Positions 17,156-26,830 are shown, numbered from the stretch's first letter. The stretch is DNA of 35,595 nucleotides from Thiocystis minor (GCF_016653465.1 NZ_NHSQ01000176.1:1-35595), one strand, 5' to 3'. The notes: generated by a model from the letters alone, not told the origin. Translations and numbers: made by a program.

Positions 17156-19182
17156 GACGCCTTCGTCAGCCTGACGAAGGGCACGATCACCTCTTCGAGC
17201 GCGATGCCGCCATGTCCAACGATCCGTTTCCCCTTGGGGATGAAGGCGCTCCTGCCTGCGGCCAGCAACGGCAGATAGTCATCGGGCAGGCCCAGCGATG
17301 GCCATGGATAGGTGTCAGGATATTCCTGGTGGATCTTCTCCCGTGTGAGCGGATGCGGGAAGACATGGACGCGCTCCCCGCGCTCGTCGGCGATAGCACC
17401 GACATTGGGTTTGCCCATGCCGACGCCTTCGATGTTGCCATGATCGGCTGTCAGGAAGAGTTCGAACCCGTGCGAAAGGAGATGACGCGCAAGGCCGCGG
17501 ATGTGGCCCTGCCGAGCCCAATGGCGGACGGCGGCATGTAATCCGCCGGTTCCGGTCACAGTCCCGTGCATCATCTGGTCGACGGTGCCGACGACCACCC
17601 CGAGCACCTTGCAGTGTGGCTGCTCGGCAGCGTCCCGCACGCGCGCCGCGAACGCCGCGTCTGGCTCGTCCTTCTTCTGGCACACATAGTCGACCTCCGG
17701 CCCACGCAATCCCTGATCGGCCCAGACCCGAGCCCAGTGCTGAGGCTCTTTCTGCGTGGTTCCGATCGATTGTGCGTAGAAGTCGGGTGGCTCGCCCGCG
17801 AAGATCGACTGGCGGGACACCGTCGTCAGGGTCGGCACCCAGGCAAAGACCTGCGACTCCTGGCAGACCAGATCCTGCAGTGACTCCCTGACCACGAGCC
17901 ATTGGTCGAGTGCCAGGCCGTCGACGACCAGCAACGCCAGCTTGGCCGTGGCCGATCGGTTGCGCTGGTAGCCCAGATAGCGGACGACCTTGTCCAGGGT
18001 CGTGGGCCAGGGGAGATGCGGGAGGCTGTGGAGCGCGGCATAGCGGATCTGCATCCAGCTTGCGAAGCCCGCCTCGATGTCGGTGTGCAGCGAAGCCATC
18101 CGCTCGGTCAGCTCGGCATCCGCGTCGCCGTCGATCCGCCACCGCAGGCTCAGCGCCTCGGCCCAGCGCCACGCAAACCGAGACCAGGTCGGGTGATCGG
18201 CCACGGCATCCGGCAGGTCCGCGGTCAGCGCATCGAGCAGCCGCTCAAGTCGCACGCGACCATCTACGGCGTGATCTCCCGCCACGCCGACCCGATACCA
18301 GGTCCCTTCAACCGCATGCGGCGCGATGGCCGTGCTCGGCGGCAGCAACCCGTCGGTGAACAGACGCTCGACGTAGACGCGGACATCATCATGATCGAAG
18401 GGAAGCTCCAGCGGTCCCGGAATGGTGGGTGCCGGTAACGCCTGGTCGTGAACCGCGTCGCCGCCACGCGTCAGCAGGAAATGGGACCAGCGTTCGCCGA
18501 GAAAGGCGAGAAAATCCTCGCGCCGTGACACGATCCGAGCGAGCGGCCACCGAGGCCAATCACCCTGCATCTCCAGGTGCTCGACGAGATGGCGGTCGAG
18601 CGCGGGCGGGAAGGAACTCGGGCGATCATGTCGCCGCAGCAGCAGGTTCAGCAGATCGGCCGGCGTCTTGATCAGCTCGGGCGCGATGCCGAAGACATGA
18701 CGCAGCACGAAGTCGCGAGTGGCATGGGTTCCGAGTGGATCTGGCCTGGTCTGCTCGACCGCCTGCGCGAGCCTGTCGAAATGGATGGGATCGAGATCCG
18801 CGACGACCGCCGAGGCAAGCATCGGAAACAGCTCGGGCAGACTGAAGGATAAGACCCGCCCGCCGATCCAAGCTTCCTCCAGCACATCATGCGGGATCCG
18901 GTTGAGATCACCGTGCCCAGCTCGCAGCACCAGCACCAGATGCGTGGGCTCGCGGCGATCCCAATGCCGACGAAAACGGCGCTCATAGGCGAATCGAAAG
19001 GCGACTGGATCCTCGAACGACAGGAGAGCGAAACCACTCTCGGCCAGCCGCTGAACCACTCCTGGCTCGGTCAGCAGGGCGTCCGGATCGCTGACGACGG
19101 TCAGCCGACTCGCCGCCGCGCTGGCCGGGCTGAAATGGCGCAGGATGGCGGCGCGCCAACCGCCACTGGACTGGTCGTTCAT
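17152..19182 (-). CDS. pglZ: BREX PglZ, alkaline-phosphatase-superfamily protein
   Basis: 676 residues. The C-terminal half is a PglZ domain. KLALLVVDGLALDQW (around residue 415) supplies the metal-binding Asp after a beta strand, and LTADHGNIEGVG (around 580) is the conserved D-H-G metal site of the alkaline phosphatase superfamily, followed by a GERVHVF strand. The N-terminal half is helical with no recognised motif. PglZ is the signature protein of all BREX types; it is essential, and nuclease activity has been reported for some homologues. The gene is locked between brxHII and the brxA-position gene by ATGA overlaps on both sides, so the three are surely co-translated. Length and order fit type 3 BREX. 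Confidence 0.9.
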   Translation of the reverse strand: MNDQSSGGWRAAILRHFSPASAAASRLTVVSDPDALLTEPGVVQRLAESGFALLSFEDPVAFRFAYERRFRRHWDRREPTHLVLVLRAGHGDLNRIPHDVLEEAWIGGRVLSFSLPELFPMLASAVVADLDPIHFDRLAQAVEQTRPDPLGTHATRDFVLRHVFGIAPELIKTPADLLNLLLRRHDRPSSFPPALDRHLVEHLEMQGDWPRWPLARIVSRREDFLAFLGERWSHFLLTRGGDAVHDQALPAPTIPGPLELPFDHDDVRVYVERLFTDGLLPPSTAIAPHAVEGTWYRVGVAGDHAVDGRVRLERLLDALTADLPDAVADHPTWSRFAWRWAEALSLRWRIDGDADAELTERMASLHTDIEAGFASWMQIRYAALHSLPHLPWPTTLDKVVRYLGYQRNRSATAKLALLVVDGLALDQWLVVRESLQDLVCQESQVFAWVPTLTTVSRQSIFAGEPPDFYAQSIGTTQKEPQHWARVWADQGLRGPEVDYVCQKKDEPDAAFAARVRDAAEQPHCKVLGVVVGTVDQMMHGTVTGTGGLHAAVRHWARQGHIRGLARHLLSHGFELFLTADHGNIEGVGMGKPNVGAIADERGERVHVFPHPLTREKIHQEYPDTYPWPSLGLPDDYLPLLAAGRSAFIPKGKRIVGHGGIALEEVIVPFVRLTKAS

Positions 19183-22007
19183 CCCGCCTCCCCAGCAGCG
19201 ACGATCGCGACGAGCAGCAATGGGCTCAGCTCAGCCAACGCCTGCTCGCGCCGCGCCAGGTCCGCACGCCAGTCGGCTTCCTCCCGTTCCAGCTGCGTGC
19301 GGCGATGGTTTCTCACCTGCGGCAAGCCGATCCGTTCGAGTCCCCGCTGGCGGGCGGCGAACGCCAGTTCCATTTTGCGACGCTCCTGGCCGATGCGCTC
19401 CCAATGCCGCTGGGTCAGCTCACGGAAGAGGACTTCACCCTGCGTCTCGGCGACTGCCCGCGAGCGCTCGAAGGCCTCCTGGGTTGCCGTCGCTGTCTCA
19501 ACCCGATCAGGGCATCGGGTCACGCCATCGGCGAGTTCGACCAGCCGATCCCAGATGACCCGTGCTGTGGGGGCGAGCGCCTGTCCTTGGCGCGAGACGA
19601 ATACGGGCAGGACACGCTGCTCGCGCCCCGAACTGGTCTGGAGACCGATCCGCCATAGCGACCAGACCCCCGTTACCTTTTCGGAGACACCAGGGACAAT
19701 CAGCGCGGCCACGGGCAGCCCCGGCGCATAGGGCGGGAGACGGGTCGTGAGGCCCCGGACACGGGCATCCTCAATGGTGAGCAGGGTCAGCCCCGTCTCC
19801 CCGGCCGCAGTCCGGCTGAACGACACCGCCGTTGCTTGATGGCCATCGGGCCAGACCAGATCGTAGCGGTCCCGTCCCCGGACCTGCGCACGGGCGCCAT
19901 GCTCGGCCTGGCTGCGCAGCCACGACAACGTCATGCGCTCGGTCCAGAAGGGCATCTGATGTCCGGCGACCCGCTGCGCGGCGGAGGGATCAAGCGGCTC
20001 GTCGACCCGATAGAGACCCACGCCATCGCGCACCGCCTGCGCCCTGGCGCGGATCGACTCCGCCAGCGCCTCGGCACGCGCCTCGGCCTCGGCCGGCGCG
20101 AGCACGGCGCCGACATAGAGCTGCTCGAAGTCGAAATCCCCTTCCTCGGAGTCCAGCACATCGGCGAGCTTGTCGACGCCGAACTCCTCCAGGATGCGTT
20201 GCAGCTTTTCCTCCAGCACCTCCCGCACCCGCAGTTCGACCGTGTCCTCCAGCGCGAAGTTGAGCGCCCGCACGACCTGCTTCTGACCGATACGGTCGAC
20301 CCGGCCGATGCGCTGCTCGATCTTCATCGGGTTCCACGGCAAGTCGTAGTTCACCACGACATGGCAGAACTGAAGATTCAGACCCTCGCCGCCGGCATCG
20401 GTCGAGATCAGGATCTGGGCCGCGCCGGCGAACGCCTGCTGTACGCCCTGACGGGTCTCCAGATCCATTGAGCCGTTCAGGGTTGTGACCGGGTAACCGC
20501 GCTGGCTCAGATAATCGGCCAGCATGGCCTGGGTCGGCACGAACTCGGTGAAGACCAGCACCTTGAGCACCGGGTCGTTCTCTTCCCGCTGCAAGCGCTG
20601 AATCCAGCCCAGCAAGGCTTCGGCCTTGCCGTCCGTGGTGCGCGCCTCGCAGCGGCGCGCCGCCGAAAGCAACAGCTCGACCTCGGCGCGCTCGTTCTTC
20701 AGCCCTTTGAGTCGCGTCTTGAGCAAGGCGTCCATCTGTGCCTGACCGTCGAGTTCCACCCAGTCCTCGCCCACGTCTTCCGCGAACAGCGACAACTGAC
20801 CCATGGGCAGATCCAGCACCGCGAGCCGCCGCTCCAAGGCGGTGCGGATTGCCGCCGTGCTTGAGGTCACCAGGCGCTGCATCAGGATCATCAGGAAGCC
20901 GACCGCCGTCTTCTTGTCGGCCAGCGCCCGGTTGTAACCCTCCCGCACGTAGTCGGTGACCGCCTCGTACAGGAGGCGCTGCTCGCGCCGCGCGTCATCC
21001 CAGGCGACCGGAACGATCTGGGTGAAGCGCGGCTTGAACAGCGGCTGGCCCTCGGGGTCGATGGCTCGCCGCTTCTCGGTGCGGATCACATAGGGGGCGA
21101 TATTCTCGCGGGTAACCGATGCCTCGTCGGGCAGGGCGTCGGCGTCGAGAAAGCCCACCAGCCGGCGGAAGGCATCGGTCTTGCCCTGATGCGGCGTGGC
21201 CGAGAGCAGCAACAGATAGGGCGACGCCAGCGCCAGCGCCTCGCCGAGCCGAAAGCGCGCCACCTGTTCGGAACTGCCGCCAAGTCGGTGTGCCTCGTCA
21301 ATGATGACCAGATCCCAACCGGCCGACACCAGATCCTCGAAACGCTCCCGGTTGAAGCGCGCCACCTGCTCATGGGTCCAGCCCCGGCGCGTCTCCAGGG
21401 GTTTCACGGAGTCCAGCGGACAGACGACCTGATCGTGGAGACGCCAGAGGTTGTCGGTCTCATCGACCGCCGCCAACTGGCGCCAGGCGGGAAAATGTCC
21501 GGGCTGGACCAGGCGGAAGTCTTCATTGAAGTGTGTCCGCATCTCGCTCACCCACTGGCTCGTCAATCCGGTCGGCGCGACTACCAGGATCCGTTTGGCG
21601 AGTCCGCGCACCTTCAGCTCGCGCAGGATCAGACCCGCCTCAATGGTCTTGCCAAGGCCCACCTCGTCGGCGAGCAGATAGCGGACGCGATCGCCGGACA
21701 TGGCACGCTGCAAGGCGTGGAGCTGATGCGGCAGGGGGATCACCGAGCCTTCGAGCGGCGCGATCAGGACATCGCGCTCCAGCGCATCCAGGATGCGAGC
21801 GGCGGCACTGACGTAGCAGAGCTGGTCGAGCGTGGGTGGTGCCGCATTCGCCAAGGGGCGGAGTCGGTTCAGCGGCAGCCGGACGACGGCATCGCGCCGG
21901 GCGAGCCAGACTTGGGCGGTCCGCTCACCCCAGAGCGAGTCGATCCCGATGATCCGGCAGGGCTCATCGTGGTCGAGGCTGTAGAACCAATCCCCGGTTT
22001 GTGGCAT
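19179..22007 (-). CDS. brxHII: BREX type 3 SNF2-family helicase BrxHII
   Basis: 942-residue SNF2/RapA-like ATPase. The N-terminal 60 residues (DWFYSLDHDEPCRIIGID...) form a probable small barrel. Walker A is DEVGLGKT (114-121), Ia is VVAPTGLTSQW, motif II is DEAH (237-240) and motif III is LLSATPHQG. The C-terminal lobe has VFTEFVPTQ, STDAGGEGLNLQ and QRIGRVDRIGQK (motif VI). ATG 22007 is preferred to the TTG at 22016; neither has a strong Shine-Dalgarno nearby. The stop overlaps pglZ as ATGA. In type 3 BREX this helicase lies between pglXI and pglZ; here the CBASS operon sits between it and pglXI. The region is GC-rich (38 of 60 bases at 21541-21600), unlike the CBASS genes next to it. Confidence 0.88.
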   Translation of the reverse strand: MPQTGDWFYSLDHDEPCRIIGIDSLWGERTAQVWLARRDAVVRLPLNRLRPLANAAPPTLDQLCYVSAAARILDALERDVLIAPLEGSVIPLPHQLHALQRAMSGDRVRYLLADEVGLGKTIEAGLILRELKVRGLAKRILVVAPTGLTSQWVSEMRTHFNEDFRLVQPGHFPAWRQLAAVDETDNLWRLHDQVVCPLDSVKPLETRRGWTHEQVARFNRERFEDLVSAGWDLVIIDEAHRLGGSSEQVARFRLGEALALASPYLLLLSATPHQGKTDAFRRLVGFLDADALPDEASVTRENIAPYVIRTEKRRAIDPEGQPLFKPRFTQIVPVAWDDARREQRLLYEAVTDYVREGYNRALADKKTAVGFLMILMQRLVTSSTAAIRTALERRLAVLDLPMGQLSLFAEDVGEDWVELDGQAQMDALLKTRLKGLKNERAEVELLLSAARRCEARTTDGKAEALLGWIQRLQREENDPVLKVLVFTEFVPTQAMLADYLSQRGYPVTTLNGSMDLETRQGVQQAFAGAAQILISTDAGGEGLNLQFCHVVVNYDLPWNPMKIEQRIGRVDRIGQKQVVRALNFALEDTVELRVREVLEEKLQRILEEFGVDKLADVLDSEEGDFDFEQLYVGAVLAPAEAEARAEALAESIRARAQAVRDGVGLYRVDEPLDPSAAQRVAGHQMPFWTERMTLSWLRSQAEHGARAQVRGRDRYDLVWPDGHQATAVSFSRTAAGETGLTLLTIEDARVRGLTTRLPPYAPGLPVAALIVPGVSEKVTGVWSLWRIGLQTSSGREQRVLPVFVSRQGQALAPTARVIWDRLVELADGVTRCPDRVETATATQEAFERSRAVAETQGEVLFRELTQRHWERIGQERRKMELAFAARQRGLERIGLPQVRNHRRTQLEREEADWRADLARREQALAELSPLLLVAIVAAGEAG

Positions 22008-22041
22008 GTCAATCAATTAGGATGTTAGCAAGGATTCTCCC

Positions 22042-22680
22042 TTAACCCTGATTCTTCCTGAGGGGCTTTGGCAAAAATTTATCGATTTCTTCGTCTGTGA
22101 ACGTCATCTCTTCCATACACTTCAGGGCATCAGATGCCTCCTTGTATCCTCTCGATAGGGTGCGAGGAGAGCCCTTGTATATTTTGTGCAGTTCCCCATG
22201 CAATTTGTCCCGAGATGCTCTCAGGTCGTCGATGCCGATAACGCCGGCGCGAATGTCAGTTAATAACGAAAGATATTTTTCACGGATATTCCATATGGAC
22301 GAAGCCGCGTCTGCATGTTTCTGTGAAATTGCTCCAAGATCGTACTTCTTGGTATACATAGTTAGGGCTAATGAGACTACAGAAACGATTGCGGCAAATA
22401 TTCCGGCTATTTCAGCTATATCAACCACGAATTCAATGTTTTCCATTTCTAATTTAATCCTAAATATCTCGCTCTTTGCAAATACAGCTGTCAATATCCC
22501 AGATGTAGTCATTGCGGTTAAAATAATCTGTGAAAGCCTGATTCTATTATTCTTGACATTTAAGATGTCCGCGCATTTCTCTTGTGTTTTATGTGTATAT
22601 ACGACGCGCCCATAACATTCCCGAATTTGAGATTCATAGATCTCCAGCTGTGATGGTGCTGCCTTCGGATTTGTTTCCAT
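22042..22680 (-). CDS. SLATT-domain two-helix membrane effector (CBASS)
   Basis: 212 residues from ATG 22680. Two hydrophobic segments, about 50-68 (QIILTAMTTSGILTAVFA) and about 84-109 (FVVDIAEIAGIFAAIVSVVS...), are flanked by charged helices. This is the architecture of SLATT (SMODS and SLOG-associated two-TM) proteins, which are effectors of nucleotide-signalling defence and are thought to form pores when a cyclic nucleotide is made. The ATG lies 7 bp after the stop of the CD-NTase gene, so the two are one operon. A longer frame starts at TTG 22707 and would overlap the CD-NTase end; I prefer the ATG. Base composition is low in GC (20 of 60 at 22441-22500), unlike the BREX genes on both sides, pointing to separate acquisition. 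It probably acts in the inner membrane. Confidence 0.82.
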   Translation of the reverse strand: METNPKAAPSQLEIYESQIRECYGRVVYTHKTQEKCADILNVKNNRIRLSQIILTAMTTSGILTAVFAKSEIFRIKLEMENIEFVVDIAEIAGIFAAIVSVVSLALTMYTKKYDLGAISQKHADAASSIWNIREKYLSLLTDIRAGVIGIDDLRASRDKLHGELHKIYKGSPRTLSRGYKEASDALKCMEEMTFTDEEIDKFLPKPLRKNQG

Positions 22681-22687
22681 ATTCAAT

Positions 22688-23974
22688 TCACTCAATGGGG
22701 ACGTCAATTTCAGCCTTGGCGGTCACGACGCCATTTTGAACAGCGTAGCACTCAACGAGATGGTCACCACGAAATTTTGTATGCTCTTCTCTCTTTTCAT
22801 GCCCTGAGTCCGGAATTATCTGCCCACGAACTTCATCGCGTTTTTTCGCTTCTTCGCCGCGATTCAAAACTTTCCAGTAGAGCTTATACTCTCCCGGAAT
22901 GTCGTGTTTCGTCACGGAGAATGTCAATTTTTTACTTGGCTTGAGTCTTAAGCGATGGCGAAGCATTTCAGAAAGAGTATGTTCTCTAAAACCATCCTGA
23001 AGCACATCACAATCGATCGTCAGGTTATGGCGTATGTCAATCGGAAAAAGATCTTCAATGAATTCTTCTGTTTCGTGAAACGTTTTGGTTGCGGATTGCG
23101 CTGATTCTGTAGTGGTCGCACCTGCTGGAAATGGACGTCCGTACACTTTTTTCCACTTTTTGTTCGCCGATGCCGATCCTTCTGAATCAATAGCGTCTAA
23201 GCATAATTCGTATGCCTTTTTCGCTTTACGCTGGAATTTTTTCTTGACCTTGACTCTTTGACCACTACCCAGCGCAGCGTAATAATCCTGGTCAGGCTGA
23301 TTCGCCAAAAACAAAAAGAAATCCCTGCTCATCCAATCATAGTAACCATGACTTTTGTTATCATATTCCGCTGTTGATCTCAAGAAATTGTAGGCTAACG
23401 TATCTATCAAAAGGCCACCCATTCCTACGCCGTGCTTGTTCTTCCAGGCTCTAGCCATCTTGCATAATCGTCTAAGATTGTTGTTCTTCTCCTCGTTAAA
23501 CTCCCTCATGGCGTCCAGTTCTTCACAAGGTTTTGTGATTTTCCAGCTACCACCATTGTAGGTGTCGGGATACTTGAAACTGCCGTCATCTTGTTTGAAT
23601 ACTGGCTGCACTTCGACATGGAAATTCGCATAAAGCACTCTGACGACAAGGCGGTCCACGTATATTGTCGTTCTTGGGTATCGACGCTTAATCGCGTCTT
23701 TTGTTTCAGTCAGAAGTCTCGATTGCCCGTCATTCTTATATTGATCCCATTGGGAACCTGGCATGATGTACAGCATATCCAGGTCGGATATCCCTTTGAT
23801 AGCCGTTCGACGGCCATAAGATCCAACTTGTAGACTATTGGCGGTCTTGGAATCCGTGTCGCGAAAGTACTTATTCAGGCTCGCGGTAATCTCTTGGTAT
23901 CGATTGCTGAGTTCCTGTTGATTATCGAGCGCCAAGTTGCCAAGAAATTCCCGAAACATTTCCGATACTGTCAA
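22688..23974 (-). CDS. CBASS CD-NTase (cyclic oligonucleotide synthase) with AGS-C-like sensor
   Basis: 428 residues. The nucleotidyltransferase signature is clear: VGSYGRRTAIKGISDLDML, with Gly51-Ser52 and the metal-binding Asp64 and Asp66. The third acidic residue is probably Glu121 in HVEVQPVF. A helical SMODS-type region follows. Residues about 330-428 carry YWKVLNRGEEA, EVRGQI, EEHTKFRGDHLVECY and a final beta strand, fitting the AGS-C sensor domain described for some CD-NTases. The enzyme would make a cyclic di- or trinucleotide upon infection; the product cannot be predicted here. The start is TTG 23974, chosen because AGGAG lies 9 nt upstream, whereas the next ATG (23959) is too far from it. 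The SLATT effector follows. No Cap2/Cap3 or HORMA/TRIP13 genes are present, so this would be a minimal two-gene CBASS. Confidence 0.88.
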   Translation of the reverse strand: MTVSEMFREFLGNLALDNQQELSNRYQEITASLNKYFRDTDSKTANSLQVGSYGRRTAIKGISDLDMLYIMPGSQWDQYKNDGQSRLLTETKDAIKRRYPRTTIYVDRLVVRVLYANFHVEVQPVFKQDDGSFKYPDTYNGGSWKITKPCEELDAMREFNEEKNNNLRRLCKMARAWKNKHGVGMGGLLIDTLAYNFLRSTAEYDNKSHGYYDWMSRDFFLFLANQPDQDYYAALGSGQRVKVKKKFQRKAKKAYELCLDAIDSEGSASANKKWKKVYGRPFPAGATTTESAQSATKTFHETEEFIEDLFPIDIRHNLTIDCDVLQDGFREHTLSEMLRHRLRLKPSKKLTFSVTKHDIPGEYKLYWKVLNRGEEAKKRDEVRGQIIPDSGHEKREEHTKFRGDHLVECYAVQNGVVTAKAEIDVPIE

Positions 23975-24034
23975 TTGTCAACGCTCCTGCTTAATGGTGC
24001 TGTGGCATATGCGCACAACATAAAAAAATTCTAT

Positions 24035-26830
24035 TTATAAGTTGCTTCCGCCGCGTGTCCGCGCATTGTCGTAATACATCAACAGCTTCTCGTCTTCCTG
24101 CAAGACCGCATCCGGTAGCTTGTCCCCGATCGTGACGATGGTGGCGTAGTCGCGCTCCTGCCAGCAGGCTTTGAAGCCGGCGCGAATGGCTTCGGTGCGG
24201 AAGAGCTTCAGTTTGCGCTGGGTGCTGGACTTGTAGTCCTCGAACTCCTTGAGGAGCGCGCGTTCGCGCAGTTGCTCGCGTTCGGCCTGCTTGGTCGGGT
24301 CCGGCACATACCAGCGGTCGCGGGCCTTCTCCATCAGGCGCGGATCCTCTTTCTCCAGGTTGCGCAGTTCCTTGAAGTTGGACGAGAGGTAAGCGTGGAT
24401 CTGGCTCGGGACCGGGCCGCGGCCGTCGTAGTGGAGAAACCCCTGTTCGAGGAGCGTCTTCAGTTCGACCGTCTGCTCGTGCTTGGCCCAGGCTTGCAGC
24501 TCGCGCATGAACTGCGGCTGGAGATCCTGGAAACTTTGCGGCTTGTCCTGGAGTTGCTGGCGCACCCACTGGATGGCGCTGGCCTCGTCGCTGACGAAGA
24601 GACTGAGCTGACGGAGTTCGCCGACACTGGTGCGCTTGCGGTCGTACTCGACGACCTGCTCGGGCAGGAACCACATGCCGTCGCGTTCGGATAAGCGCTG
24701 CGGGAGTCCCTGCAGGAACTCGGGGCCGGAGAGCGGCACGCTGATGCCGCGCTGGACGTGGAAGGCCGTCATGCGGTCCAGCAGCATCTGCGCCGTGCGC
24801 TCCGCGACGATCTCGCCCGCGCCGGGGCGACCGACGACGATGGGGACGTTGCCAAGGTGCTCATTCACGAAGGCCCAGGCCGCTTCCGGGGTGGTCTGAC
24901 CCAGCTCGAAGCGCTGCGTGAGCGCCTCGGTGGGTTTGTAGGCCGAGATGACCAGATCCTGCTTGACCGCCGAGCTGGTCACCTGTCGATAGGAGCCTTG
25001 TTGTTTGTCGAGGGTCCGCACATCGGCGATGACAAAACCGGCGACGCCCATCGCCTCCTGGATGGCGCGCCAGATGGCGTTGCTGGAGTTGCTGAAGACC
25101 ACCGTCATCCAGCGGCCGGGCTTGAGCACCCGGTGATACTCCGCGAAGCAGCCGCGCATCAGGGCATGGTAGTCCTGGACATCCTTCTTTTTGGCCTGGT
25201 CGACGATGGCCTCGTTGGCCGGGCTGGTCTGTACGCCATGCCAGGATTCGACCAGAAAATTCAGGTCGGCGTAGTAGATGTTCTCTCCGAAGGGCGGGTC
25301 GGTGAAGATATAGTCGATGGAGTTTGGCCCGATGGGCAGTAACGCGCAGTCACCGGTGGAGATCATCGTTGAGTCGGAGCGATGCCCAAGCTTCGCCATT
25401 GCGCTGGATATTCGCTTACCGCGCGCTGCTAGGGCATATGATGGTGAAATCTCACAATGAATCGAGGGAATGTAGTAAACGCCGTTCAGGAACTTATTAA
25501 CTTGCTTAAAGCCCTGCGGTTGAAACCGATTCAGAAGCGCCATCGTCCAGATGGACTGCTCCGCAAGAAATACGACCATTCGTCGAAGACGTAGATCCTT
25601 TATTGTTTGTGCCTTGCGCCATAGATGCGCAATGCTGTGTGCGGCTCGTGGTAAAAAAAAGTGGTGCACATGAGTGACGCCTGCTGCATCCATTCGAGCA
25701 CGTTCGTGCGTCATGTGCATGTATGGAAGCGGTGTGGTGGGCACTTCGGCTGGAAGGGATAACTGCTCGATTTTCGACAGCAGCGCAAGATCTTCCTCCG
25801 TGATCGGTCTTTCGTATGTTACGGAACCGAGCTTGTAGTTGACAGAGATTGGCAGGCGCTTCGGATGCTTATGGCTTTCACCAGTTGCCGTATCAAAAAC
25901 AGTAACGTAGAAGCGGTTGAGATTCTTTTTCGTTAGTTCTGCCGCACAGTGAGGGCAAGAAAATTCCTTCCGAGGACCAGTGCTTTTCTCGTCTGATGCT
26001 TCGGCAAGGAAGTTCACCTCGCCGGCGCACTCGGGGCAGGAGAAAACCTCGCTCCAGATAGTGTAATTGAGTCGTCCTTTAGCCTTGCCATCAGTGTGCA
26101 GCACCTCATACATCCAACCGAGATCCTGCTCTACCTCATCTAAGATGCGCGCAGCTTCCCGCTCGAACTGGCTTGCATTAAATGGCAGGTTGAATCCGGC
26201 GGAGATGAAGGTTGCCGCTGGCCCAAGGTCATTGAGGATGGCCCGGCGCCCGCCCCACTCGGGGGCGTCATGACCTGCGGCCTTCCATTCGCTCTGGAGT
26301 TTCTCCCGGTAGTCGCTCGGGGCCATTCCGCACCACTGTGCGGCGAGTCCAGTCATCCCTGAGCCGCAGAAACCATCCAGTACCACATCGCCAGGTCGTG
26401 TGTAATGCAAGATCGACGGGACGATGGCTAGGTAGGGAACTTTGGTGTGATAACTGTGAAGCTGAAACAGCTGATCGGTCTTGCCTACGCTGACATCGAC
26501 CGCGAAGGGCTCGCGCTCGTAGTGTTCCTCGGGATCGTAGGGCTTGCCGTGGAGCCGCGCGAAGTCGGCGAGAAAGGGGTTCGGGCAGGCGGTGTAATAG
26601 GGTGGATCGGACATCCGCAGGATGGCCTCGTCCTCGCCCTGCGGGAAACCCGGCGTCGCTCGGAATGCGGGATCCTGGAGCCGCTCGCGCAACCGCTCGG
26701 TAAAGTACGCCCGCCGCGCCGCGTCGTTCTCGAAGGTCATCCCCAGGCAGTCGACGGGGCCGCTCTCGGTCTGCGTCGTGTCATTCAGGGCAAGCTGGAC
26801 TTGGGGATCCTGGGCGAGGTTGGCGGTCAT
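24035..26830 (-). CDS. pglXI: BREX type 3 adenine-specific DNA methyltransferase PglXI
   Basis: 931 residues. The SAM-binding motif I is LDGFCGSGMTG (151-161), and the catalytic motif IV is TDPPF (about 510-514), followed by GENIYYADLNFLVESWHG. An additional DPPY occurs near residue 75. Between motifs I and IV are two zinc-ribbon knuckles, CPEC (265-268) and CPHC (292-295), typical of the zinc-ribbon adenine methylases (COG1743 type) used by type 3 BREX instead of PglX. It would methylate host DNA at a specific adenine site to distinguish self. The ATG overlaps the stop of the winged-helix gene upstream (ATGA). Base composition is mosaic: the part coding residues about 210-497 is markedly poorer in GC than both flanks, suggesting exchange of the recognition region. 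Confidence 0.88.
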   Translation of the reverse strand: MTANLAQDPQVQLALNDTTQTESGPVDCLGMTFENDAARRAYFTERLRERLQDPAFRATPGFPQGEDEAILRMSDPPYYTACPNPFLADFARLHGKPYDPEEHYEREPFAVDVSVGKTDQLFQLHSYHTKVPYLAIVPSILHYTRPGDVVLDGFCGSGMTGLAAQWCGMAPSDYREKLQSEWKAAGHDAPEWGGRRAILNDLGPAATFISAGFNLPFNASQFEREAARILDEVEQDLGWMYEVLHTDGKAKGRLNYTIWSEVFSCPECAGEVNFLAEASDEKSTGPRKEFSCPHCAAELTKKNLNRFYVTVFDTATGESHKHPKRLPISVNYKLGSVTYERPITEEDLALLSKIEQLSLPAEVPTTPLPYMHMTHERARMDAAGVTHVHHFFLPRAAHSIAHLWRKAQTIKDLRLRRMVVFLAEQSIWTMALLNRFQPQGFKQVNKFLNGVYYIPSIHCEISPSYALAARGKRISSAMAKLGHRSDSTMISTGDCALLPIGPNSIDYIFTDPPFGENIYYADLNFLVESWHGVQTSPANEAIVDQAKKKDVQDYHALMRGCFAEYHRVLKPGRWMTVVFSNSSNAIWRAIQEAMGVAGFVIADVRTLDKQQGSYRQVTSSAVKQDLVISAYKPTEALTQRFELGQTTPEAAWAFVNEHLGNVPIVVGRPGAGEIVAERTAQMLLDRMTAFHVQRGISVPLSGPEFLQGLPQRLSERDGMWFLPEQVVEYDRKRTSVGELRQLSLFVSDEASAIQWVRQQLQDKPQSFQDLQPQFMRELQAWAKHEQTVELKTLLEQGFLHYDGRGPVPSQIHAYLSSNFKELRNLEKEDPRLMEKARDRWYVPDPTKQAEREQLRERALLKEFEDYKSSTQRKLKLFRTEAIRAGFKACWQERDYATIVTIGDKLPDAVLQEDEKLLMYYDNARTRGGSNL

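Noticed and set aside
23975-24034. Sigma70 promoter for the CBASS operon
   Set aside because: The best pair (TTGTGC and CATTAA) matches consensus at only three positions each, so it was not listed as a feature.
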